From Tritrichomonas musculus (taxonomy: Eukaryota > Parabasalia > Tritrichomonadida > Tritrichomonadidae), in NCBI GenBank assembly GCA_039105265.1, contig JAPFFF010000003.1, positions 868,001-932,000 on the forward strand: 64,000 nt of DNA, in the 5' to 3' direction. The notes beneath the pieces are model-generated. The model saw only the letters and a program-made list of their open reading frames with translations. It searched no databases and was not told the DNA's origin. Shown here one piece after another: positions 35,052 through 44,261 of this stretch; the first letter of the stretch is position 1, and each line of letters opens with the position of its first letter. Both the position numbers and the translations under genes were made by a program.

Positions 35052-35465
35052 ATGACATTCTTACCTATTTATTCTGATGCGATGTTTAATTCAAAAACTT
35101 TTACAGTAGATGATATGAAACTTATATCTTCAGATATCTTGAGTTTACTATATGTTGAATGGGATAATGATGAACAAGCTGCGAAAATCAAAATATTCTA
35201 TCCTTTTGAAAAAGTCAACGAAAAAGATTTTGAAGAAAATATTAATAATTTTGCACAAGGTATTGGTAAAACTACAGGTAAAAACTTAAAGGGAAATATT
35301 TATGGATTTTACTATGACGGACAGGATTGGGCGCCTCAAATTTATGAATTCAAAAAGAGATGGGCTTGGGAAAGAAAAGCAGATAAAAAAATATTTATTG
35401 GAGACCTTAATTTTGTTCATAATTTTATGGAAGGATTTTTAACAATGAAATTAGAGAATATTTAA
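35052..35465 (+). CDS. Hypothetical protein, 137 aa, member of a shared-domain family
   Basis: The gene starts downstream of a long T/A tract. Its core has a helix then the strand pattern GNIYGFYYDGQDW, which recurs in the next protein (FGLIYGFYCAF) and loosely in the N-terminal parts of the proteins at 37559-38446 and 38475-40706, and in the element A protease. Here the domain stands alone. Possible roles include a protease cofactor or assembly factor, because two family members are fused to proteases. This assignment is by eye and weak. Confidence 0.6.
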   Translation: MTFLPIYSDAMFNSKTFTVDDMKLISSDILSLLYVEWDNDEQAAKIKIFYPFEKVNEKDFEENINNFAQGIGKTTGKNLKGNIYGFYYDGQDWAPQIYEFKKRWAWERKADKKIFIGDLNFVHNFMEGFLTMKLENI

Positions 35466-35506
35466 AAAGAAATAACTCATATATTTTTTTTAAGTTCCAA
35501 GAAAAA

Positions 35507-37562
35507 ATGACAGAAGAAGAGTGTATTTTACCTTTACATACCCTAATTGGTTTAGTAAAAGATGTTAAAAATTATGAATATTGTCCTCAACTTACTTGTC
35601 TAAAATTAGTTCCTCAAACAGAAATTGAAGGATTCCCTACGTCTGCTTTTGAGTTTAAAGCACCTTATGACTGGATTTATACAAAATATTTAGAGCAAGA
35701 TTTTGAATTGATAAGAGAATATTGTAATAAAACAAACAATGCATTTTTTGGTTTGATTTATGGATTCTATTGTGCTTTTAATCCTCTAGGGCTAGATGCT
35801 ACAAAATTAAACGGGCAAATTTATCCTATAACAATGCATATTGACGAAGCTATGACTGTCCCAAAAATTAATACTCCTTTTGATATTATTGAACAACCCC
35901 CAGATTATTTGGAAGATTTAGAGCATTTCAACGATGACTTAGAAGGAGAGGAAAAAAGAAAAAAGAAAATGAAAAAAGAATTAGATAAAGAAATCAATAA
36001 AATGATTAAAAATAAAGATGAAGATTCTGAATGGGAAGAAGAAGAAAATGGAGACGATGAAGAAGAACTCGAACTTTTGAAAAAGAAAAGAGACGAAGAA
36101 AAAGAGGAAAAATATAAAGAAGATATTGAAAATGGAATTCAAAAATTACTTCATGATGATGATGAAGATGGCTCAGACTGGAAAGAATATGAAGCTGAAG
36201 AAGAAGTTGATGAATTAAAAACCCTCAAAAAAAGACATAAAAGACATAAGAAAACAGACGAAGATAGATTAAAAGATGAAATAGAAAATGGAATTCAAAG
36301 AATGATAGACAATGAAGAAGAAGACTCAGATTGGAAAGAATATGATGCTGAAGAAGAAGTTGATGAATTAAAAACCCTCAAAAAAAGACATAAAAGATAT
36401 CATAAAAAAGAAGATGATGAGATTACAGAAGAAGATAAATTACAGTTTGCTGATGGGGAAGATAATAGTGATTTAGAAGATGATGAACCAGAATCTAAAG
36501 AATTAGCTGATGTCAAAAAGAAATTAGAAAAATTTAAACAAAAAGTCGAAGACAATTTATCTGACCTCGAAGATGACTCGGCCAATGAGGGAAAAGAAAG
36601 ATTAAATGCTAAAGACTATTTAATGAATAAAGAAGAAAAAGTCCTCAAAAAAGTAGGTCGCTTAAAGGCAAATGACTATATTGTAGAAGAATTAGAGGAT
36701 GATGAAGAAGTTGTAAAAAAGAAAGACGAAGCAAGAAAATTGGGCCGGTTAAGAGCTAAAAATTATATTATTGAAGAGTTATCAGATGATGAAGTTGAAA
36801 AGCCAAAAATAGTTATCAAAAAGGAAGATGGAGAAGTTATTGACGAATTATCAGACCTTGAAGATGATGAGGCAATAGCTTTAGAAGAACAATTAAGCAA
36901 AGAAGTAGAGAAACAAAAAGAAGAATTAGAGAAAAAAGAAAAAGAAAAGGATGTTGAAGGAGCTGAGAAAATCAAAGAAAAAATTGAAGAATTGGAAGAT
37001 AAAAAAGAAGAAATCATAGAAAAATATCAAATTGTCCCTTTCGTACCAAAAAATAAAGGACCTATTATCGAAGAGCCAGATGACCATCCAAAATCTACTG
37101 TAAAAATTATTGAAGAAGAGACTATTTTGCCTGCTTTCAAAAAAAACAAAGAAATCAAAAGAAGAATTAGAAAAAGAAAGGAAAGAAGGAATTGCTCAAC
37201 GAGCCCTGCTCCCAACAACAGAAATAAAACATGCTGCAGGATGGGAAGATAGATATAATCCAAAAACAGGTAAAATGGAAGCGACTTATGTAGGATTTCA
37301 AGATGATTTTGATAAGGATTCTGATGACGATATAGATTTTCGGAAATTTGACCGACAGATTTTGTCTAAAAATCCAGAATTATTAGCCGAAGCAAGAAAA
37401 TATTTCATGAATTCATTAAAGAAAAAAGAGAAGCTAATAAGGAAAAAAGCATTTATGGAAGACCCTAGATGGGATGAATTATCTGAGAAACAAAAAAAGT
37501 ATATCTATCATGAATATCGAGAACAATATAATTATTATCAAGAAAATGGATATGATTTCTAA
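35507..37562 (+). CDS. Acidic repeat protein with +1 frameshift at an A8 run
   Basis: The first frame (35507-37252) gives an N-terminal domain of about 130 residues, related in pattern to the preceding protein, then a long Glu/Asp/Lys-rich region. This contains two near-identical units with SDWKEYDAEEEVDELKTLKK (about 36174-36250 and 36330-36400) and later LSDLEDD and NYI[IV]EEL repeats. At an A8 run (37139-37146) the natural sequence continues in the next frame through 37562, ending in a helical basic/aromatic domain (DPRWDELSEKQKKYIY). The shift may be a mutation, programmed +1 slippage or a sequencing error. Low-complexity acidic proteins of this type could bind basic core proteins; function unknown. 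Confidence 0.6.
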
Positions 37563-38446
37563 TTTTTATTGACCCAGTCCATAATATCATTAAGTAAAGC
37601 ATCACTATCCGCATCAGTATTTGATGTATCTCTGAAATAGTTATCTTCATCTGGATTATAAAAGTCGTCATCATCTCCTTGGGCTACTTCTTGTTGTTTT
37701 TCAACTACTTTTTTTGTTTGTTTTGTTTTATTCTTTGTCGTCTTTGTTTTATTCTTTAAGGCCTTTTTATTCTTTGGTATTTTTTTGATGTTCGCTAATG
37801 CGGCTTGATAATTTTCTTCATCATCTTGATATTTCGAATTTGTTATTTCAAGTTCTCTATATCCATCATCGTTATAATCAAAAAGATTCTCGTCTGTTTC
37901 AGCTCTATTGCTTGTTCCATTTGGAGGAGGCTCATAAAGGTCTTCGATTTTATATTCTCTATTATCTTTATGCATAACATTTTGACATTGTCTTGCTGTT
38001 ATCCTAATTCTTGAAGGAACAATTTTACCTTTCTTAATAACTATTTTTTGAGTCTCTGCTGTTTTATTACATCTTAGTTTTTTATCATAATAACCTATAT
38101 GAACATAAATCATACCAAAAATAGTAATATGTTTCTTTTTACATGCATCGGCAAAAATCTTTAATCTATCTAAGAATTCTTTCTTATCATACCATTCAAA
38201 AGTTTCGACAAAGATTCTATATTTATTTTCATCATTATTTTTTTGTTTTGTTTTTCTACCAGGATTCCTTGACTTTCTTGTTATCGCTGCTTGTTGAATA
38301 ATAAATATATCATTCGGATTTTCATCCTTTTCGCCGTCCAAAAAGATAGTAGGAAACCATTTTTTTCTATCTTCATGTTTTATAATTTTATCAATCCCTT
38401 TTTTAATGTATAACGTACTCTCTATAGGAAAAATTAAATCTGTCAT
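37559..38446 (-). CDS. Hypothetical protein, 295 aa, shared N-terminal domain plus acidic/basic tail
   Basis: Residues 1-170 form a strand- and helix-containing domain with KEFLDRLKIFADACKKKH followed by ITIFGMIYVHIGYYD, matching the helix-plus-IxGxxY pattern of neighbouring proteins. After that come an acidic region, a Lys/Thr-rich stretch (KTKTTKNKTKQTKK) and an acidic C-terminus. It is convergent with the frameshifted gene, overlapping it by 4 bp, and divergent from the double protease gene 28 bp away. It could be a regulator or substrate of that protease; this is inference from position and shared domain. Confidence 0.6.
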   Translation of the reverse strand: MTDLIFPIESTLYIKKGIDKIIKHEDRKKWFPTIFLDGEKDENPNDIFIIQQAAITRKSRNPGRKTKQKNNDENKYRIFVETFEWYDKKEFLDRLKIFADACKKKHITIFGMIYVHIGYYDKKLRCNKTAETQKIVIKKGKIVPSRIRITARQCQNVMHKDNREYKIEDLYEPPPNGTSNRAETDENLFDYNDDGYRELEITNSKYQDDEENYQAALANIKKIPKNKKALKNKTKTTKNKTKQTKKVVEKQQEVAQGDDDDFYNPDEDNYFRDTSNTDADSDALLNDIMDWVNKN

Positions 38447-38474
38447 TTAAAATTTTTAAAAATATAAATAAACA

Positions 38475-40706
38475 ATGACAAAATATATGTTTGTTGGAGG
38501 TTATTTAAAGTTTAAACCTGCCTTAGATACTATATTAAGAGAGAATCTTACTGCGATGACAAATCAAGTTCGGTATCCTTTAGCCGTTTTCCATAAAAAT
38601 ACTATGCAGTTATCTTGTCAATATAATTGGTTATCTGATACTGCAAATATTATATTGCTAAAATATATAAAAGAAATTCGTAAAAAGAAAGTCAAAATAA
38701 CAGGATATTTATTAGTTATAGTCAAGAATAGGAATGGAAGTATGGAATTATATAAATATATACCAAAATATGGTACTTTAAGAGCTGTTAGAGGGTATTT
38801 CAGATTAGTTCGAGATTATCTTCCTGACCCTACATACGCAGAGAAAATTGGACCACAAAATAAGCCTTCATTCTGGACCGATTCTGATTCGGACTTTTTA
38901 TCTGATTCCTCTGACGGTCCTGACCAACCTAAGAAATCCAATAAAAAATCTATCAAACTTGATGAAGAAAATGATGATTATGCCCTTCCTATGCCTGAAC
39001 CTGTACCTGCACCTACACCTAAGCCAAAAGAAAAAAAGAAACAAGAAGAAAAGCCAAAATCAAAGTCTTCAAAACCAAAATCCCCAATTGACTATTCCTT
39101 AGAAGATTTATTCAATACAAAGTCTTCAGAAAATTCTACGAGACCAAAAGCTAGTCCGTATAAATCATCTTCTTCTCGAGAACTTAAACCTCTTTCTGCT
39201 CCTTATTCTGGTATTCGAATTAGTCAATCAGATGTGAATTCTCTTCAACCTGGAGAATGGCTAGATGATAATACTATTCGGTCTTATATTCGTTATTTAG
39301 AATGTTTAGCTAAAGACCACAATATTAAACATAGAATCTTAATTTTGAAACCTATATTTTGGGAAGCATTAAGGAAATGCGGAAAGAAATTTACATTAAA
39401 GGATATGCAAGATATTGACTCAAGATTAACTACCTATAAGGACTTAAAAGACTGGTATTATGATATTTTATTCCCTATAACTACTCATTCAAGCAGCAAA
39501 CTTGGAGAAAATAACGGTCTTCATTATATACTTTGCTTGATAAGTCTTCAAAATAAAGAAATTATAATTCATGATTCAATGAAAGGTCATAAAGATATTG
39601 AAGCCGAAAAAACAGTCCTTAAAATGATAGAGAAATTACATACTACAAAGAATGGTTGGTTAATAACTCATGCTCAAGGACCGTATCAAAATAATGGGTC
39701 TGACTGTGGAGTTTTCACTCTTCGTCATTGTCAATATTATATTCTACAAGAAAATCAGGAGTTCTATTCAAGCGAAATACCAGCATATAGAGAAAAAATA
39801 TTAAAGGATTTGATGCCATATTTTAAAGAAACAGCTAAATCATCAAGCAAAACATCAGCTCATGAATCAGACGTAGAAGAAGTTTCAGCATTTGCATCAA
39901 AGAAGACATCTCGCAAAAATTCTGCTAAGACTTCATCAAAAACTTCATCAAAAACTTCTCGTAAAAGTTCCCCTTCACAAGAGGTTTACGGACCTCTTTA
40001 TAATCCATTCCATGATTCCAAACTACCAGATAATTATTATCCTTTAGAATATAACCAAAACTTAAAGCTGATACCAAAAAAAGTAGGAGATGATGAATAT
40101 TATTCTCTTAATATGAACAATACAATTGAAGAAATGGTTATTAATGACTATTTTCAGCTCCTACAAAAGCAAGGCAAAAAGGTTAAAAAAGCTGGAAAAA
40201 TACTTATTTTGGCTCCAAATTTATACTATCTCCTAGCTACAAGAAAGAAATGTCCAATATATCCGAAGTTAAATGCAAAAGAAATTATGGATTTAATAAT
40301 GAAAGAGGCTTGTCCTCAAAAGTTTAATAAATATGACGAAATATATTGGCCTTGCGAGTTGGCAGGACATTGGGTATTGATAGTTATTCGATATAATACG
40401 GGCGCTATAGAGTTATATGATTCTATGAATGACGGATATGAATATCCTGAATTAGAGCAAAATATTAAGGCTTTCATTACTCATCAAGGACTCAAAAAGA
40501 AACTAGAATATTACTATGTGGAGTGTCCACAACAAGATAATGATTATGATTGTGGTGTATTTGTTATGGAGGCTGGAAGAACTCTATTACATGAAGGTAA
40601 GGGAGACTTTGAACAGCGCAACGCTAGCGAAATCAGAATGAGAATCAAAAAAGAACTAAAGGAAAAGAAGTTAGTAAATGGTTTTAAATATACAAAATTT
40701 GATTAA
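38475..40706 (+). CDS. Tandem double Ulp1/adenain-like cysteine protease, 743 aa
   Basis: The N-terminal 120 residues belong to the shared-domain type (ILLKYIKEIRKKKVKITGYL). After a Ser/Asp/Pro/Lys linker come two C48-type protease domains, each with a full catalytic set. Domain 1 (about 240-440) starts LQPGEWLDDNTIRSYI and has His350, Asp367, Gln405 and Cys411 (SDCGVF). Domain 2 (about 530-740) has His632 (HWVLIV), Asp649, Gln687 and Cys693 (YDCGVF). A Ser/Lys/Thr-rich linker (SSKTSRK repeats) joins them. Domain 2 and its tail (LHEGKGDFEQRN) resemble the element A protease; domain 1 is more like eukaryotic Ulp1. Roles in capsid maturation and possibly SUMO removal are inferred. Confidence 0.85.
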   Translation: MTKYMFVGGYLKFKPALDTILRENLTAMTNQVRYPLAVFHKNTMQLSCQYNWLSDTANIILLKYIKEIRKKKVKITGYLLVIVKNRNGSMELYKYIPKYGTLRAVRGYFRLVRDYLPDPTYAEKIGPQNKPSFWTDSDSDFLSDSSDGPDQPKKSNKKSIKLDEENDDYALPMPEPVPAPTPKPKEKKKQEEKPKSKSSKPKSPIDYSLEDLFNTKSSENSTRPKASPYKSSSSRELKPLSAPYSGIRISQSDVNSLQPGEWLDDNTIRSYIRYLECLAKDHNIKHRILILKPIFWEALRKCGKKFTLKDMQDIDSRLTTYKDLKDWYYDILFPITTHSSSKLGENNGLHYILCLISLQNKEIIIHDSMKGHKDIEAEKTVLKMIEKLHTTKNGWLITHAQGPYQNNGSDCGVFTLRHCQYYILQENQEFYSSEIPAYREKILKDLMPYFKETAKSSSKTSAHESDVEEVSAFASKKTSRKNSAKTSSKTSSKTSRKSSPSQEVYGPLYNPFHDSKLPDNYYPLEYNQNLKLIPKKVGDDEYYSLNMNNTIEEMVINDYFQLLQKQGKKVKKAGKILILAPNLYYLLATRKKCPIYPKLNAKEIMDLIMKEACPQKFNKYDEIYWPCELAGHWVLIVIRYNTGAIELYDSMNDGYEYPELEQNIKAFITHQGLKKKLEYYYVECPQQDNDYDCGVFVMEAGRTLLHEGKGDFEQRNASEIRMRIKKELKEKKLVNGFKYTKFD

Positions 40707-40905
40707 AAATGTTTATATAATTTTTTTGTAAAACAACTTCAAAACAACCAATTTTAGGCTTGAATAGGGCCTCAACTAGGGGTCTTCTACAAGCTGTAAA
40801 ACAACCAATTTTAGACCATTTATAGGCTTGAATAGGGCGTAAATGGAGGGATTATTTGACGGACCGAAGGGACGTTAAATAATCACGCCATTTATATATA
40901 CTACT
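40707..40905. repeat. Structured right end of element B
   Basis: After the last gene there is a promoter-like ATAATTTTTTTG, the right 17-bp inverted repeat (40732-40748), and two copies of AAAACAACCAATTTTAG (40741-40757, 40798-40814) and of AGGCTTGAATAGGGC (40756-40770, 40824-40838). Then comes a hairpin with 12-bp arms GATTATTTGACG and CGTTAAATAATC (40850-40861 and 40873-40884, one mismatch), flanked by AAATGG and CCATTT. The segment ends with TATATACTACT at 40905. Such an ordered terminus fits the end of a virus-like element. Confidence 0.65.
40732..40748 (-). repeat. Right copy of perfect 17-bp inverted repeat
   Basis: AACAACTTCAAAACAAC is the exact reverse complement of 9807-9823. It lies 26 bp beyond the stop of the last element B gene. 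Confidence 0.7.
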
Positions 40906-41647
40906 CATTTAGAGTTTGAAGTTCCGATTTTTTTTCAAATTCAAATGATTGAAGGCTGTTACAATCTGTAAAAGAATGTGATTCAATTGAAATATTCAAT
41001 GCTATTTAGATTTTTTTTTTTATTTGATAAATCATTGAATGAAAAACGTCCAATGATTTTGATATAATTTAGATTTTTCATTTCATAATCATTATCACAA
41101 CACAAATCAAGAACAGCATATTTGTTCAACAATATTGTTGATAATAAAATCATTTCATTACACCATCCTTTTTCATCATCTTTTGAATTGCATTGAATCA
41201 TACTTGCTGCTTTCTCTTCCTCATTTTATAAATATTTAAAATTGCATTTGTGGCTGTTTATATTTGATTTTCTTGTTTACCAAATTCTAAAGACACGATA
41301 AAATATGTCATAAAAATTTGAAGACTTAAAATGACTGGAAATGAAATTGTGGAGGCTCAAAATAATTATTCACATAAATAAAAAGTTATTTGAATATCCA
41401 AAAAAAAAAAAAAAAAAAAAAAAAACGATTATTTCCAATAATAAAGTGGAATTTTTTATGCAGATGATTATAATTGAAATGAATTTCTATTTATATTAAA
41501 GCAAAGATCGATATTTGAAATAGATAGATGCACTTAAATAATAATAATAAAAACAGGAATACAACAAACGAACAAAATTTATAACAATTTAATGAATGTT
41601 AAAAATTTCAAATGTCCATGATTGTCTTATATTTTAAATTAAACTAT
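40906..41647. other. Gene-poor AT-rich flank with A26 tract
   Basis: This is host-like flanking DNA between the end of element B and the kinase gene. It contains a 26-bp run of A at 41400-41425. A short minus-strand open frame (40983-41201, 72 codons, open further upstream without a clear start) could be a remnant of a larger gene, but I recognise no family. No RNA gene was seen. Confidence 0.5.
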
Positions 41648-43402
41648 CTATTTCTTTTTTGAAGATCCCGGTGGATTTTTAAGAGACTCGCATCCGCTAA
41701 AAGCGCCATCTTCAACAGTTGTATCCGATGAAATTGATAAATCCTGAAGAGATGTGCAGCATTTAAAGGCGTATTTCTGAATCACGAGAACAGATTTAGG
41801 AATCACAACCTTTTTTAATAACTTGCAATGAAAGAAAGAGTATTTTTCAATTAGTGTCACAGATGACGGAATCACAATTTTCTTCAATGATCTGCATTCG
41901 AAAAATGCGTATTTGTTGATCACAGTCAATTGTGGTGGTATGGACACGTGCGAAAGCATGAAACACCTCGAGAAAGCATGGCTTCCTATATCTGTAACTG
42001 TTTCGGGAATTGACACGTCAGTGAGTTCACTGCATCCTTCGAAGGCGCTGCTACCAATTGATGTCACTGAGTTTGGGATGACAACAACTTTGAGCTTGTT
42101 GCATTGACTAAAAAAATTATGTGGAATTGTTGTCATATCATCGGGAATTGTTATTGATGTAACGCTCGATGCGAAGATGCGGAATCGATTGTTAATTATA
42201 TCAAGATGCTGCTTTAATTGCTGATCAACCTTATTTCTGAACTGTTTCTTTTCTATTTTCATCAATTTGATCTCTTTTTCAAGCTTATCAATTCTCATTT
42301 TGTCATCTTTCTTCTCCTTGATTTCTGACAATCTTTTGCCGTCAGTTTTGCCTTTGATGCATTCAAGACTCTCAGCCATTTCTTCAACTTTTTTGGTCAA
42401 CTCGTCAACTGATTCTTTCTTCTTCTTCTTGCCTTCATCATCTCTGATTTGATCGACATAATCTTGAACTGCATCATCGTCAACATCGTCTAAAAAATAT
42501 CTGTGCGGATCGTCATCAATGTCATCGAGAACTGGATCTTTTCCTGTAGAAAGCATTGTGTATATATCTTCAAATGAAGGCCTTTCTAATGGATCTCGAT
42601 TTATACATCTTTCAATAAGAGATTTGATCGACTTTTTTACAGGGACATTAAATTGAATTGTTATTTGGCCGTTTAAAACTAGGTGCAAAAATCTTTGTGG
42701 TAACATATGACCTATGCCTGGATAAGGAGTGGAATCTGTAACTACTTCATACATGAGAATTCCAAAAGCATAAACATCAACTTTTGGTGAATATTCATTA
42801 TCTTCAATTATTTCTGGTGCCATGTAAATAGGTGTCCCAACTTCCCCTACAGATCCAGTATGCATACCTTCATATTTTTCAAAAGTTTGTGAAAGACCAA
42901 AATCTGTAATATGAGGATTAAAATCATCATCAAGCAAAACATTGCCTGGTTTCAAATCACGGTGTAATATTCGGTGTTGGTGAAGGTACATCATTCCTCT
43001 GGCTATGCCAATAAGTATAATTTGTCGCATTGTATTATCATATAATGAATTGAATGTTCCATGTTGAACATCATTTAGAAGATTTTCAAGTGATCCATTT
43101 TTGCAATATTCAAAAAACAATGTAAAACGCGAGTCACCATAAAAATCTTCTGTTGATAACCCATAAAAATGAATAAGAGTAGGATGTAGACATTGTTTAA
43201 GAACTTTTACTTCGTTTAAAATGGCCCTCCTTCCATCTTCGTCAGAAGAATCTACTTTTTGAATGACTTTGGCTGCAAATAATTCTTCTGTTTCCAAATG
43301 CTTTACGCAATAAACAATCCCATTGGCGCCTTCATTAATATATTCAACTATATCGTATTCATTTGGATCAATTTTAATGTTTTGTGTATTCATTGCTTTC
43401 AT
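41648..43402 (-). CDS. Protein kinase (TKL-like) fused to coiled coil and BspA-type LRRs
   Basis: The 584-aa protein has an N-terminal kinase domain (about 15-290) with glycine loop NEGANGIVY, Lys45 (FAAKV), HRDLKPGN at 147-154, DFG at 167-169 and APE at 195-197, so it should be active. An acidic spacer and a coiled coil (about 325-410) follow, then six or so BspA/TpLRR leucine-rich repeats (about 415-575) of the type IP.SVT.IG..AF..C..L. Trichomonads hold large families of both domains, and this fusion is typical of Tritrichomonas signalling proteins. There is no signal peptide or membrane segment, so it is probably cytosolic. The 12-mer AACTTTTTCAAT lies 87 bp upstream. Confidence 0.85.
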   Translation of the reverse strand: MKAMNTQNIKIDPNEYDIVEYINEGANGIVYCVKHLETEELFAAKVIQKVDSSDEDGRRAILNEVKVLKQCLHPTLIHFYGLSTEDFYGDSRFTLFFEYCKNGSLENLLNDVQHGTFNSLYDNTMRQIILIGIARGMMYLHQHRILHRDLKPGNVLLDDDFNPHITDFGLSQTFEKYEGMHTGSVGEVGTPIYMAPEIIEDNEYSPKVDVYAFGILMYEVVTDSTPYPGIGHMLPQRFLHLVLNGQITIQFNVPVKKSIKSLIERCINRDPLERPSFEDIYTMLSTGKDPVLDDIDDDPHRYFLDDVDDDAVQDYVDQIRDDEGKKKKKESVDELTKKVEEMAESLECIKGKTDGKRLSEIKEKKDDKMRIDKLEKEIKLMKIEKKQFRNKVDQQLKQHLDIINNRFRIFASSVTSITIPDDMTTIPHNFFSQCNKLKVVVIPNSVTSIGSSAFEGCSELTDVSIPETVTDIGSHAFSRCFMLSHVSIPPQLTVINKYAFFECRSLKKIVIPSSVTLIEKYSFFHCKLLKKVVIPKSVLVIQKYAFKCCTSLQDLSISSDTTVEDGAFSGCESLKNPPGSSKKK

Positions 43403-43488
43403 TTATCATTAAAAAAGAAACAAATGGTTAAAATGAATATTTCAAAGAAAATTGATGTCACTCATTAATTTAAAATTATTGATTTAGT

Positions 43489-43500
43489 ATTGAAAAAGTT
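43489..43500 (-). promoter_or_regulatory. AACTTTTTCAAT motif upstream of the kinase gene
   Basis: On the minus strand this reads AACTTTTTCAAT, identical to copies at 58161 and 62313 upstream of other host genes in the sense orientation. It is a candidate transcription-factor site. Confidence 0.4.
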
Positions 43501-43652
43501 ATTTAAAAAAATAATTATATATTTAAAAGGTGTTTGTATAAAGAGCAATAAAACAAAAAATTAATAAAAACATTTACAAAAAATTAAAATTAAAATTCAA
43601 AAAGAAGCTGTATATCAAATCATAAGTTTAATAATTTAATTTAAAAAAAATT

Positions 43653-44244
43653 GTGATTATCAGGTATGCCTTTCGGGAGTCCCGGGTAAACTCGGATAAT
43701 TAAACGGTCTTCCTCGAAATTATTCCTCGAACTTTTTTCGAGAAAAAGATTTTACTCTAACGTTTATTTTTTTTAGTTCACATTTTTTTACTAGGGTAAA
43801 TTTTCACTTTTTTACCCGAAAAACTCGAGTTTTAAATTAACAGAAAAATAATAAAAAAATAAGCTTTATACATTTTCAAAATGAATCATTTTGCTGGAAA
43901 TAGTGGTTTATTATATGATTTTTTTAAATAAATGTTAGATATAGCTTTATAATCAATGACAAAAAATCTTTAATACTAAAATAAAGTATTCAAAAGTGTA
44001 AGAAAAATAATAAAAAAAATGAGAATTTTTTTTCGAACTTGAAACCTCGGGTATCCTCGAGATTTCCTCGGAAATTGAATACTTCGGGTAAATCGGGATC
44101 GAGGATGGCCGAATAAAACGGTTATTTTACTCGGGTTTACTCGGGTTTACTCGGGTAAACCGAGTACGGGAGTCTCCTCGATCCCGAAATTATTTTCGGG
44201 TAGACTACTCTTACCCGTCCTCGAAAAGCATACCTGGTGATTAT
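43653..44244. mobile_element. 576-bp non-autonomous hAT-like element with 8-bp target duplication
   Basis: The element spans 43661-44236. Its ends are inverted: CAGGTATGCCTTTCGGG at the left and, read inward from the right, CAGGTATGCTTTTCGAG (15 of 17 identical). It is flanked by GTGATTAT on both sides (43653-43660 and 44237-44244), a perfect 8-bp direct repeat. There is no open frame. The interior carries many CTCGGGT and CTCGAG motifs, including three tandem TTTACTCGGG units near 44135-44155. Ends starting CAGG and an 8-bp duplication fit the hAT superfamily. The insertion looks young. Confidence 0.85.
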
Positions 44245-44261
44245 ATATATGAACCTTAATA

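Larger units (their letters stand above)
9571..40905. mobile_element. Element B: about 31 kb virus-like element without visible polymerase or integrase
   Basis: The segment is filled with closely spaced genes of virus type: packaging ATPase, capsid-like genes, core-type basic peptide, fibre-like proteins and a protease. The proposed ends are AGTAGGTACGAG at 9571 and TATATACTACT ending at 40905, which are inverted with respect to each other over AGTAG/CTACT and fit the 5'-AG ends of Polintons. A second, perfect 17-bp inverted repeat (GTTGTTTTGAAGTTGTT) lies just inside, at 9807-9823 and 40732-40748. No matching 6-bp target duplication was found (TGTTGT left, CATTTA right), so the limits are tentative. 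B could instead be part of one larger element with A. Confidence 0.6.

Noticed and set aside
36400-37017. Serine-rich minus-strand open frames
   Set aside because: They are antisense shadows of the Asp/Glu-rich repeats of the plus-strand gene.
40983-41201. 72-codon minus-strand frame beside element B
   Set aside because: It is open upstream without a clear start and matches no family I can name, so it is mentioned only as a possible remnant.
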